Source: Mycobacterium parmense | GTDB taxonomy: Bacteria; Actinomycetota; Actinomycetes; Mycobacteriales; Mycobacteriaceae | NCBI RefSeq assembly: GCF_010730575.1 | Contig: NZ_AP022614.1 | Coordinates: forward strand, 1,550,001-1,614,000 | Length of the DNA stretch: 64,000 nucleotides | Direction of reading: 5' to 3' | Shown: positions 53,632 to 62,405 of the stretch, piece by piece | Numbering within the stretch: the stretch's first letter is position 1 | Layout of the letters: every line of letters begins with the position of its first letter | The notes under the pieces: model-generated | Seen by the model: the letters and a program-made list of their open reading frames with translations, nothing else | What the model was told of the DNA's origin: nothing | Database searches by the model: none | Program-made: the position numbers and the translations under genes

Positions 53632-54855
53632 ATGACCGACACGTCGACCACCACCGACATCCCGGCTTTCCCAATGGAGCGGGCGCCGGGCTGCCCGTTC
53701 GCGCCGCCTCCCGAGGCGCTGAACCTCAACGCCGACAGGCAGCTGAGCCGGGTCCGGATCTGGGACGGCAGCACCCCCTGGCTGATCCACGGCTACGACG
53801 CGATCCGCGCGTTGTTCACCGACTCGCGCACCAGCGTCGACGACCGGCTGCCCGGATATCCGCACTGGAACGAGGGAATGCTGGCGACGGTGCACTCCCG
53901 GCCCCGGTCGGTCTTCACCTCCGACGCCGAAGAGCACACCCGATTCCGGCGGATGTTGTCGAAGCCGTTCACATTCAAACGGGTCGAGGCGCTGCGCCCC
54001 GCGGTACAGAAAATCACCGACGACCACATCGACGCCCTGCTGGCCGGCCCCAACCCGGGCGACATCGTCAGCACGCTGGCGCTGCCCGTGCCGTCGCTGG
54101 TCATCAGCCAGCTGCTCGGCGTGCCGTATGAGGACGCGGAGTTCTTCCAGGCGCAGGCCCAGCGGGGCATGGGCCGCTACGCCACCGCCGAGGACACCGC
54201 GCAAGGCGCCGCCTCGCTGGCGAAATACATCGCCAAGCTGGTGCGGACCAAAATGAATGACCTCTCAGAGGATCTGGTGTCCGACCTCGCCGAGCGCGTC
54301 AACGCCGAGGAGCTCAGCGTGCGCGAGGCGGCCCAACTGGCCACCGGGGTGCTGATCGCCGGTCACGAGACCACCGCCAACATGCTGAGCCTGAGCGTCG
54401 CGGCCCTGCTCGACCGTCCCGACCAGCTGGCGCTGCTGCGCGACGCCGAAGACCCCAAGGCCGTCGCCGTCGCCGTCGAGGAGCTGATGCGCTACCTCAG
54501 CATCATCCAGACCGGTCAGCGCCGCATCGCCGTCGAAGACATCGAGATCGGCGGCGAGACGATCCGCGCGGGCGAGGGCATCATCCTCGACGTGGCCCCG
54601 GCGAACTGGGACGCGCGCCAGTTCCCCCACCCCGAGCGGCTCGACCTGACCCGCGAAGACGGCGCTCACGTCGGGTTCGGCTACGGGCGCCATCAATGCG
54701 TAGGTCAGCAGCTGGCCCGCATGGAACTTCAGATCGTGCTGCCCACCCTGCTGCGCCGCATTCCGACGCTGCGGCTGGCGGTTCCGCTCGAGCGACTCCC
54801 CTTCAAGCACGACGCGCTGGCCTACGGCGTTTACGAGCTTCCCGTGACGTGGTGA
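53632..54855 (+). CDS. Cytochrome P450
   Basis: The 407-residue P450 shows the I-helix AGHETTAN, the ExxR motif (EELMR) and the haem loop [15 protein letters not shown] with its Cys ligand at about residue 355. The overall pattern resembles CYP105/CYP107-like bacterial hydroxylases; I do not assign a family number. GAGGAGGG precedes the ATG. It is followed by an SDR four bases after its stop, suggesting hydroxylation followed by oxidation or reduction of one substrate. Confidence 0.92.
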   Translation: MTDTSTTTDIPAFPMERAPGCPFAPPPEALNLNADRQLSRVRIWDGSTPWLIHGYDAIRALFTDSRTSVDDRLPGYPHWNEGMLATVHSRPRSVFTSDAEEHTRFRRMLSKPFTFKRVEALRPAVQKITDDHIDALLAGPNPGDIVSTLALPVPSLVISQLLGVPYEDAEFFQAQAQRGMGRYATAEDTAQGAASLAKYIAKLVRTKMNDLSEDLVSDLAERVNAEELSVREAAQLATGVLIAGHETTANMLSLSVAALLDRPDQLALLRDAEDPKAVAVAVEELMRYLSIIQTGQRRIAVEDIEIGGETIRAGEGIILDVAPANWDARQFPHPERLDLTREDGAHVGFGYGRHQCVGQQLARMELQIVLPTLLRRIPTLRLAVPLERLPFKHDALAYGVYELPVTW

Positions 54856-54859
54856 CACC

Positions 54860-55810
54860 TTGCCTGACGTGAAGCCGGATCTGACGCTGGTCGTGCCGGA
54901 CCTTTCCGGCAAGTTCGCGATCGTGACCGGGGCCAACAGCGGCCTGGGACTGGGTCTGGCGAAACGTCTTGCCGCCGCGGGCGCCGACGTCGTGATGGCG
55001 ATCCGCAACAGGGCCAAGGGCGAGGCCGCGATCGCCGGGATCCACCGCGAGTTCCCCGCCGCGAAGCTGAGCCTGCGGATCCTCGATCTGTCGTCGCTGA
55101 AAAGCGTTGCGGCGTTTGCCGACGAGCTGGCCGCCGAGGGCCGGCCGATCGACATCCTGATCAACAACGCCGGCGTCATGACACCGCCGCAACGCCAGGA
55201 GACCCGCGACGGCTTCGAATTGCAATTCGGCACCAACCATTTGGGACACTTCGCCTTGACCGGCCACCTGCTGCCGCTGTTGCGCGCGGCCGGCGCCCCG
55301 CGCGTCGTGACCATCAGCAGCCTCGCGTCGACGCAACGCAAGCTGGACTTCACCGACCCGAACGCGCAGCGCGGCTACCGGCCCATGCAGGCCTACGGTA
55401 TCGCCAAACTCTCCCAGCTGATGTTCGCGTTCGAGCTGGACCGGCGCAGCCGACTCGGCGGTTGGGGCCTGATGTCCAACGCGGCCCACCCCGGGCTGAG
55501 CAAGACCAACCTGCTCAGCGGCGGGTCCTACGGTCGCGACAGGCCGACGCTGCAGGCGCGGCTCACCCAGCTGACCTGGCGGCTGCTGCCCTTCATGTGG
55601 CTCGACGTCGACGAAGGCATCAAGCCGACGCTGTACGCGGCGGTGTCGCCGGACGCCCGGGGCGCCACGTATTACGGCCCGCGCGGCTTCTACGAAACCG
55701 TCAGGGGCGGAGTGACATTCGCCGGACTTCCGAGCATGGCGCGCAGCGAGGCCGACAGAAGTCAGCTGTGGGCGCTCTCCGAGCAGCTCACCGGCCTCAC
55801 CTACGGGTGA
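54860..55810 (+). CDS. SDR family oxidoreductase (retinol-dehydrogenase-like)
   Basis: The 316-residue protein has the NADP motif TGANSGLG, the NNAGVM segment, [10 protein letters not shown] and catalytic YGIAK (YxxxK), the pattern of RDH/WWOX-like SDRs. A TTG four bases after the P450 stop is the likely coupled start. It would act on the P450 product. Confidence 0.87.
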   Translation: MPDVKPDLTLVVPDLSGKFAIVTGANSGLGLGLAKRLAAAGADVVMAIRNRAKGEAAIAGIHREFPAAKLSLRILDLSSLKSVAAFADELAAEGRPIDILINNAGVMTPPQRQETRDGFELQFGTNHLGHFALTGHLLPLLRAAGAPRVVTISSLASTQRKLDFTDPNAQRGYRPMQAYGIAKLSQLMFAFELDRRSRLGGWGLMSNAAHPGLSKTNLLSGGSYGRDRPTLQARLTQLTWRLLPFMWLDVDEGIKPTLYAAVSPDARGATYYGPRGFYETVRGGVTFAGLPSMARSEADRSQLWALSEQLTGLTYG

Positions 55811-55838
55811 TTGACGAACAGAAACTCGGAGGGCAACG

Positions 55839-56459
55839 ATGCCTTTTGTCGCTCGCACGGACGTCAGGGACCCCGGCGCGGCCGACGGGTCGGGCCGGGC
55901 CATCCCCCCGCTGTCCAAGGAGTTGATCGAGAAGTATCTCGCCGACCTCGTCGATCGCTGGGACACTTCGGCTGGCTCTCGCCGATGTGGTGCGTGACCG
56001 GCACCCGGCGAGGTCAACAGCGTGGCGGTCGCGATGATGGTCAACATCGACTCGTTCCGGGAGATGTTCTCCAAGTACATCTTCGGCGGCATCCTCGACC
56101 GCCACCCGAGCCTGCGGGTCGGCTGGTTCGAGGGCGGGATCGCCTGGGTGCCGACCGCTTCGCAGGAAGCCGAACACGTGCTGGCCTCCTACCGGCACAT
56201 GCTCACCGACCACCCGGAGCACGACGTCCGGCACTACTGGGACACTCACATGTGTGCCTCGTTCATGGTCGACGGGCTGGGCCTGGCACAGATCGATCAG
56301 ATCGGAGTAGACAAGGTGATGTGGTCATCCGACTATCCACACAACGAAATCACTTTCGGCTACTGGGAGAGATCGCTGGCCGCGGTCGTGGACGCCGTCG
56401 GCCCCGAGGATGCCGTCCGGATCGTCGGCGGCAACGTCAAATCGTTTTTGGGGATGTAG
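55839..56459 (+). pseudogene. Amidohydrolase, broken by internal deletion and frameshift
   Basis: A good ribosome-binding site (GGAGG) and ATG at 55839 open a frame whose first ~45 residues look like the N-terminus of a mycobacterial amidohydrolase_2 protein, but it stops at 55995. From 56022 another frame encodes the C-terminal ~145 residues with the metal-ligand segment SSDYPHNEI and ending GNVKSFLGM. The usual ~200 residues between are missing. I infer a remnant of a ~390-residue enzyme. The C-terminal part could still be translated from the GTG at 56022. Confidence 0.6.
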
Positions 56460-56460
56460 C

Positions 56461-57708
56461 ATGACGAACTCAGTTGCGGCCCGCGGGTCGGTCATCGAGA
56501 TTCCCGACGAACCCGATTGGGCGCGCATGCGGTCCGAGACCGGCGCGCGGCTGCGGGCCGCGATGGCCGACCACGGCGTCGACGCGCTGATCCTGCTGAT
56601 GAACGGCTACGTGTCGTACGCGACGGGCGTCAGCTGGCCGTTGCTCGACGCCGGGCTCTCGCACGCGGAGAGGCCGGTCGCGGTGGTGCTGGCCGACGAC
56701 GAGCACCCGCACCTGTTCATGCCGCCCCGGTGCGCCCCGGCCTTGGGCTCAGCCGCGCAGGCGCCGGTACCCGACGACCACCTGCACGGACCCGTCTACC
56801 TCGAATTCGACTCGGGTGTAGAACTTTTCGCGCGTGAGCTGGCAGGGTTGATCCCACCGGGGGCGAGGGTCGCCGTCGACGAGCTGACCGGCCCGATGCG
56901 CCGGTCGTCGGCGACGCTCTTCGGAGGGCGGCCACCGACGGACGCGGCGATAGTCCTGGGCGCGGCGCAGCTGATCAAGACACGCGACGAGCTGTCCTGC
57001 CTGCGCCGGGCGTGCCGCATCACCGAGCAGGCCATGGCCGAGGTGCAGACGGCGCTTGCGCCGGGGGTTCGGCAGATCGACCTGTCGGCGGCGCTGGTCC
57101 GGCGCGCGTTCGAGCTGGGCGCGACCGCCAACATGCTCGAGGCCATCTGGCAGGTGATGCCCGCCTCGCGCGAGGCCGGCGTCTGGACCGTCCACGGCGA
57201 TCTCGCCCTGCCGCTCCTTCCCACCGAGCGCGAACTGGCCGCCGGCGACGTGCTGTGGACCGACATCAGCTTCAATTACGCCGGCTACTGCTCGGACTTC
57301 GGTCGAACCTGGGTCGTCGGCCAGGATCCCTCGTCGCGTCAGCGGGCCCAGTTCGAGCAGTGGCGAACCATTCTGGACGCCGTGCTCGCGGTGACCAGGG
57401 CGGGTGCGACGTCGGGAGATCTCGCGCGGGCGGCCATCGCCGCCAACGGGGGCCGGCGTCCGTGGTTGCCGCATTTCTATCTGGGCCACGGGATCGGCAC
57501 GTACCCCGCCGAACCTCCCATGATCGGAACCGATCTCGGCGAAGAATTCGACGACAATTTCGTGTTCGAACCCGGCATGGTTCTCGTCCTGGAACCGGTC
57601 GTCTGGGAGGACGGCACGGGCGGCTATCGCAGTGAGGAGATCGTGGTCATCAACGAAGACGGCTTCACGCCCATCACCGACTACCCCTACTCCCCCTATG
57701 GCGACTGA
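56461..57708 (+). CDS. M24 family metallopeptidase (Xaa-Pro/creatinase-like)
   Basis: The 415-residue pita-bread protein has all five metal ligands expected of M24 enzymes: Asp268 and Asp279 (TDISFNYAGYCSDFGRTW), His343 (GHGIG), Glu378 (VLVLEP) and Glu392 (YRSEE). Members hydrolyse Xaa-Pro bonds or act on creatine-like amidines. It begins two bases after the amidohydrolase remnant stop. It overlaps the next M24 homologue by 11 bases. Confidence 0.87.
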   Translation: MTNSVAARGSVIEIPDEPDWARMRSETGARLRAAMADHGVDALILLMNGYVSYATGVSWPLLDAGLSHAERPVAVVLADDEHPHLFMPPRCAPALGSAAQAPVPDDHLHGPVYLEFDSGVELFARELAGLIPPGARVAVDELTGPMRRSSATLFGGRPPTDAAIVLGAAQLIKTRDELSCLRRACRITEQAMAEVQTALAPGVRQIDLSAALVRRAFELGATANMLEAIWQVMPASREAGVWTVHGDLALPLLPTERELAAGDVLWTDISFNYAGYCSDFGRTWVVGQDPSSRQRAQFEQWRTILDAVLAVTRAGATSGDLARAAIAANGGRRPWLPHFYLGHGIGTYPAEPPMIGTDLGEEFDDNFVFEPGMVLVLEPVVWEDGTGGYRSEEIVVINEDGFTPITDYPYSPYGD

Positions 57709-58822
57709 GGTTGCGCCCGACGCCCTGCGATTGCGGACGGGGCGGCGCGAACGGGCACTGGCGCAGATGGACGAGCACGACCTCGACATCCTGGTGCTCG
57801 GGCGGCAGGCGAACATCCGCTACGTGACCGGTGCTCCCCAGCTGTGGATCGCCGGGACGCGCCCGTTCGGGCCGATGTGCGTCCTGGTGCGTTCCTCCGG
57901 GGAGATCTACCTGAACAGCACCGACGACGAGGGGGTGCCCGAGGAGATCGATCACGACCACCTCTACGGGCTGGCCTGGAATCCCATGACTCTCATCGAC
58001 GTGCTGAAGAAGGTCCACGGCGCGGAGGCGGCCCGCCGGGTCGGGACCGACGCCATCACCCCCACTTTCGCCGCGTTGCTCCCCGAGGCGTTCCCCAACG
58101 CCGAGATCGTCGATGGCGAGTCGGCGATGTGCGCAGCGCGCCGCATCAAGACACCCGACGAGATCGCCGCCATGGGATCGGCGCTTCGCATCGCCGAGCA
58201 CGGGATCGCTGCCGCCGTCGCCGCATTGCGGCCGGGCTGCTCCGAACGGACGCTGGCCGGGACCCTGTTGGAAGCGATGGCGGCGGGTGGGGTGAGCACG
58301 CCCGCCACCCAGGACGCCGCGTGGGTGACGCCGCGGGTGCACCCGTGGCGGCGTGCCGCCTTGGGTGAAGTGCGGCCCGGCGACCTGGTCGCCTTCAATG
58401 CCGGTGCGCTCGCCGACGGCTATGTCGCCGAGGTCGGCCGCACCTGGCCGGCTGGGCAACCCACCGACGGGTCAGCCGAACTCTTCGCGCGCTCGAATGC
58501 ATTGCATGACAGGCTTATTGCGGCCTGCCGTGCCGGCGCACAGACCCGCGAGCTGCTCGCAGCGTACGAGGCGGTCGATGAGCCCCTCCCGCCGATGCCG
58601 GTCGCGCACGGGCTGGGTCTGGGCTTCGATCCGCCGGTGGTGTCCGAGACCTTGTCGGCCGCCGGCCACGACGACCGCCTCGACACCGGAATGGTGCTGG
58701 CCGTCACCGGATACGTGTGGCAAGAGGGAGTCGGCGCGGTGTTGCGCCGAGACACCGTGCACATCACCGATGACGGCGCGGACGTGCTGACCACCAGCCC
58801 GTCGTGGTCGGATGCTGACTGA
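57698..58822 (+). CDS. M24-fold homologue with degenerate metal site
   Basis: The 374-residue protein aligns with the preceding M24 protein but at the five ligand positions has Asn234, Glu245, His304, Thr337 and Arg351, so only the histidine is kept. The fold signature (AEVGRTW, HGLGLGFDPP, DTGMVLAV) remains. It is probably a non-hydrolytic partner, perhaps in a heterodimer with the upstream enzyme, given the 11-base gene overlap. Confidence 0.82.
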   Translation: MATEVAPDALRLRTGRRERALAQMDEHDLDILVLGRQANIRYVTGAPQLWIAGTRPFGPMCVLVRSSGEIYLNSTDDEGVPEEIDHDHLYGLAWNPMTLIDVLKKVHGAEAARRVGTDAITPTFAALLPEAFPNAEIVDGESAMCAARRIKTPDEIAAMGSALRIAEHGIAAAVAALRPGCSERTLAGTLLEAMAAGGVSTPATQDAAWVTPRVHPWRRAALGEVRPGDLVAFNAGALADGYVAEVGRTWPAGQPTDGSAELFARSNALHDRLIAACRAGAQTRELLAAYEAVDEPLPPMPVAHGLGLGFDPPVVSETLSAAGHDDRLDTGMVLAVTGYVWQEGVGAVLRRDTVHITDDGADVLTTSPSWSDAD

Positions 58823-58951
58823 GATCGCCCGTCTCGTAGTGCAATCGAGCGTCGCCGCCTGATTCCGCGGTGCAGCAACATCTTTCGTCACTTCGGCGCC
58901 GATGGTCTCAACGCGGCGGTTTTTGTCGGTGGGGGTGGCTAGTTTCGGGTC

Positions 58952-60559
58952 ATGGATCCCGATGTGGTGGGCGATGAGGCGATCACGGCGGCCTTCGACG
59001 CGCTCGATGCCGCGCTCGACGGGGTGGTGGGGTTGGGGTTCGACGCGCTGACCACCCCCGAGTGCCTGGCGTTGTTGGCGCGCTGCGAGAAGGTCCGCCG
59101 ACGGCTGCCGGTGCCCGAGCATCGGCTCATCAACACCCTGGCCCGCCAGGCCACCCCCGAGGAGTTGGGCGGCAAACTGTCCCACGCGATTGCCGAGCGG
59201 ACGCTGATCAACCGGGCGGAGGCTGGGCGCCGGATCCGCGACGCCGCCGTCCTGGGACCCCGACGCGGCCTGACCGGCGAGCCGCTGCCGCCCGTGCTGG
59301 CCCACACCGCCGCCGCGCAGCGCGAGGGCCGCCTCGGTGCCGAGCACGTCGCGGTCATCCGCCGCTTCTGCCAGGAGTTGCCGGCCTGGGTCGACCAACC
59401 CACCCGTGATCGCGCCGAGGCCGACTTGGCGCGCAAGGGCGCACAGTTTCGTCCCGAACAACTGGCCGGCCTGGCCGGCCTGGCCGACTGCCTCAACCCC
59501 GACGGCAACTACAGCGACGTCGACCGGGCGCGGCGCCGCGGGCTGATCCTGGGCAAGCAGCAACCCGACGGCATGTCGGCGCTGCGTGGCTGGCTGACTC
59601 CCGAGGCCCGCGCCACGCTGGAGGCGGTGTGGGCCAAGCTCGCCGCCCCCGGAATGTGCAACCCGCTCGACGAGCAGCCCTGCGTGGACGGCGCGGCCTC
59701 ACAACAGGCCATCGACCGAGACGGCCGCTCGGCCGGCCAACGTCAGCACGACGCACTGCTGGCCGCCCTGCGCGCCCTGCTCGCCTCCGGCGAACTTGGC
59801 AAGCACAACGGATTACCGGCCTGCATCATCGTCACCACCACCCTGGCCGAACTCGAAGCCGCCGCCGGGCGCGGCCTCACCGGCGGCGGCTCTTGGCTGC
59901 CAATGTCCGACGTGATCCGCCTGGCCCGCCATGCCCATCACTACCTGGCGATCTTCGACCGGGGCAAAGCCCTGGCGCTGTACCACACCAAACGCCTGGC
60001 CACCCCCGCCCAGCGAATCGTGCTCTACGGCAAGGATCGCGGCTGCACCGCGCCCGGCTGCACCGTCGGCGGCTACTACTGCGAAGTCCACCACGTCACC
60101 GACTGGGCCAAAAGCCACACCACCGACATCAACGACCTCACCTTCGCCTGCGGACCCCACCACCGCCTACTACAACCCCGCGGCTGGACCACCCGCAAGA
60201 ACACCGACGGCGACACCCAATGGATTCCGCCGCCCCACCTCGACCGAAATCAACCCCGCACCAACACCTTCCACCACCCCGAAAAACTCCTCCACGAAGA
60301 AAACGACGAGGACGGCGACCAAGAACAAGCGAGTTATGCGCGGGCGGTCGGCTCGGCGAGGGCGGCGTCGAGCAGGGCGCCCACGGGATGCCGCTCCCAC
60401 AGGGTCAGGAGGTTCGACAGCATCTGCAACGGGGCCCGCACGCTTTCGTCGTCCCTGATCCGCGGGTCGGTGCGGCTCTCGGGCGTGGCGTCGCCGAACC
60501 GCTTGCGGAACAGGGCCGGCACGTCGAGCAGCCACGCGACCCCCATGGACGCCGCGTAG
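58952..60559 (+). CDS. 13E12-family protein (DUF222 plus HNH nuclease)
   Basis: The 535-residue product has a DUF222 domain and a C-terminal HNH nuclease ([23 protein letters not shown]), the REP13E12 family found in many copies in mycobacteria and linked to mobile-element attachment sites. The usual end is near FHHPEKLL, about residue 435-440; here the frame continues for 75 codons through the 3' end of the convergent kinase gene, overlapping it by 226 bases. The original stop was probably lost in a rearrangement. Confidence 0.8.
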   Translation: MDPDVVGDEAITAAFDALDAALDGVVGLGFDALTTPECLALLARCEKVRRRLPVPEHRLINTLARQATPEELGGKLSHAIAERTLINRAEAGRRIRDAAVLGPRRGLTGEPLPPVLAHTAAAQREGRLGAEHVAVIRRFCQELPAWVDQPTRDRAEADLARKGAQFRPEQLAGLAGLADCLNPDGNYSDVDRARRRGLILGKQQPDGMSALRGWLTPEARATLEAVWAKLAAPGMCNPLDEQPCVDGAASQQAIDRDGRSAGQRQHDALLAALRALLASGELGKHNGLPACIIVTTTLAELEAAAGRGLTGGGSWLPMSDVIRLARHAHHYLAIFDRGKALALYHTKRLATPAQRIVLYGKDRGCTAPGCTVGGYYCEVHHVTDWAKSHTTDINDLTFACGPHHRLLQPRGWTTRKNTDGDTQWIPPPHLDRNQPRTNTFHHPEKLLHEENDEDGDQEQASYARAVGSARAASSRAPTGCRSHRVRRFDSICNGARTLSSSLIRGSVRLSGVASPNRLRNRAGTSSSHATPMDAA

Positions 60560-61647
60560 AGCAGCGTGTGCCGAAGCAGACGGTCCGGGCTCAACGCGGG
60601 GCCACCGTAGCGGTGGACTTCCGCGACGAACAGCTCCAGCAGGTCACCCACGTGGCTGTCCCACATGTCGGTTTCCGCGGCGGACATCGCTCCCCAGATG
60701 GCCATGCCGAGGTTCATCTGGCTCACGCATCCCCAGTCCAGCAGGCCGCAGTGCAGGACGCCCTCACCGTCCTCGTCGCCGTCGCGCCAGAACCAGGCAT
60801 TGTCGACGTTGGCGTTCCAATGGCACAGCGCCACATAGTCCGAATCGCCGGCCAGTCGCCGCGCCACGGCGTCTTCGTGCAGCGACACTCGCGGCGCCTC
60901 GGCACGCAGGCGCGCCAGAAAGTCCGGTGAGGCGGCCTGCGCGGGCAACAGGCCCGGGGCGTCGCGGGCCAGTTCGGCCAGCCGGGTCAGTCGCCGATCC
61001 AGCCTTTCCACCGACAGCGGCACCCGTTCGCCGACGGTCGCGGCCCGCACGTCCAGCGGGAAGTGCGCGGTGAGGTCGGCCGGCAGGCGTCCGGACCGGT
61101 GAGCGCCGGCGAGGCGGGCCAGCGCGGTCAGCAGCGCGCGGTAGTGCTCGAGCGGCTCGGGCATCTCGTAGTCCAGGCACTTGTGGTACTGGCGCTCGAC
61201 CCCGTTGCGGCCGAACATGATTCGCTCGGTGATGAGGATGCCGCTGCCGGTCCGGCGCTCGTAGTCGCCGAACTGCGCCCTGGGCACCGTGATGGGGAAT
61301 CCGGCCGTCCGGGACAACGCGGCGAACCGCACCTCGGGTTCCATCTGCGCCCTGCCGCGATCGCGGACGGGGTCGTCGAGGTCGCGGGAGAACTTGACGA
61401 ACAGGTCGGCGGGCAGATCGGTTGCGGCTTCGGCGTATTCGACCGAGAGCATCACCTTGCGTCCCGTGCTGCCCTCGGGCACCTCGCGGAAGCCGGCGAT
61501 CCCCGTGACGGCGTTGCCGTCCGTGAGGACGCCGGTGGCGCGGAACGCGTCGGTCAAAAACTTCGGCCCGCCGCGGCGCAGCGTCTGCGGATCGGCCGGG
61601 AAGGCAAGACCGTACCGGTCGCCGATGGCCCAGTGCTCGGCTACCAC
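60334..61647 (-). CDS. Aminoglycoside phosphotransferase/EcKL-like kinase
   Basis: The 437-residue protein has the small-molecule kinase catalytic region [11 protein letters not shown] (the Brenner-type HxxN pattern) and the metal-binding LLDWGCVSQ (Asp-Trp-Gly), as in APH and ecdysteroid-kinase-like families. Substrate unknown; resistance is not implied. The GTG start overlaps the SDR gene by seven bases. Its 3' end is overlapped by the 13E12 gene. Confidence 0.82.
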   Translation of the reverse strand: MVAEHWAIGDRYGLAFPADPQTLRRGGPKFLTDAFRATGVLTDGNAVTGIAGFREVPEGSTGRKVMLSVEYAEAATDLPADLFVKFSRDLDDPVRDRGRAQMEPEVRFAALSRTAGFPITVPRAQFGDYERRTGSGILITERIMFGRNGVERQYHKCLDYEMPEPLEHYRALLTALARLAGAHRSGRLPADLTAHFPLDVRAATVGERVPLSVERLDRRLTRLAELARDAPGLLPAQAASPDFLARLRAEAPRVSLHEDAVARRLAGDSDYVALCHWNANVDNAWFWRDGDEDGEGVLHCGLLDWGCVSQMNLGMAIWGAMSAAETDMWDSHVGDLLELFVAEVHRYGGPALSPDRLLRHTLLYAASMGVAWLLDVPALFRKRFGDATPESRTDPRIRDDESVRAPLQMLSNLLTLWERHPVGALLDAALAEPTARA

Positions 61648-62405
61648 GTCTGTTCGGCCGCGCGCACCAGCATGTGGTTGACCGCCACCCGGCGGTCGCG
61701 GGTCACCATGTAAAGCACGGCGTCGGCGATGTCTTCCGGCCGCAGCTTGACCATGCCGGCGGTCTGGCGTTCGAACGACTCCCGCGAGGGCTCCGCCAGG
61801 TGGCCGAAGATCTCGGTGTCGACCGTCCCGGGCCCCACCACGCCGACGCGGACGCGTTTGCCGATCAACTCCTGACGGATCCCCTCGCTGAACGCGTTCA
61901 CGCCGAACTTGGTCAGCGAGTACACCGCGGTGTTGGGTCGCGCCACCCAGCCGGCCGTGGAGCTGATGGTCACCAGATCGGCCACGCCGCGCGGAGAGTC
62001 GCCGGCCGCGTCGATCAGATGCGGAAGCGCCGCACGCGTGGCGTAAAGCACCCCCCGGATGTTGACGGCCACCATGTCGTCCCAGTCCCGCAACGGCGCC
62101 TCGGCGGCCGGCGCGGACTGCATCAGCCCCGCGTTGTTCACCAGCGTGTCGAGCCGACCCAATTCGTCGACGGTGCGCCGCACGCCGGTTGCCACCTGCT
62201 CGGCGTCGGTGACGTCGGCGGCGACGACCAGCGCCGTGCCGCCGGCGGATTCGATCTCGGCTTTCAGATCGCTCAGCCGGTCGGCCCGGCGCGCCAGCAG
62301 CGCCACCGCGGCGCCGTGGGCGGCAAGCGCTCTGGCCGTCGCCGCGCCGATGCCGCTGCTGGCCCCCGTCACCAGGGCGACGGTTCTTGTCAGTGGTTGC
62401 GTCAT
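61641..62405 (-). CDS. SDR family oxidoreductase
   Basis: The 254-residue classical SDR has TGASSGIG, NNAGLM and catalytic YSLTK (YxxxK). The ATG overlaps the stop of the CoA-transferase gene (ATGA) and its own 3' end overlaps the kinase gene, so the three are one translational unit. It probably acts on a CoA ester or alcohol of that pathway. Confidence 0.88.
   Translation of the reverse strand: MTQPLTRTVALVTGASSGIGAATARALAAHGAAVALLARRADRLSDLKAEIESAGGTALVVAADVTDAEQVATGVRRTVDELGRLDTLVNNAGLMQSAPAAEAPLRDWDDMVAVNIRGVLYATRAALPHLIDAAGDSPRGVADLVTISSTAGWVARPNTAVYSLTKFGVNAFSEGIRQELIGKRVRVGVVGPGTVDTEIFGHLAEPSRESFERQTAGMVKLRPEDIADAVLYMVTRDRRVAVNHMLVRAAEQTW

Noticed and set aside
60334..61647. Reading the phosphotransferase as an aminoglycoside-resistance gene
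   Set aside because: Only the general kinase motifs are shared; it sits with CoA-transferase and SDR genes, which points to metabolism.
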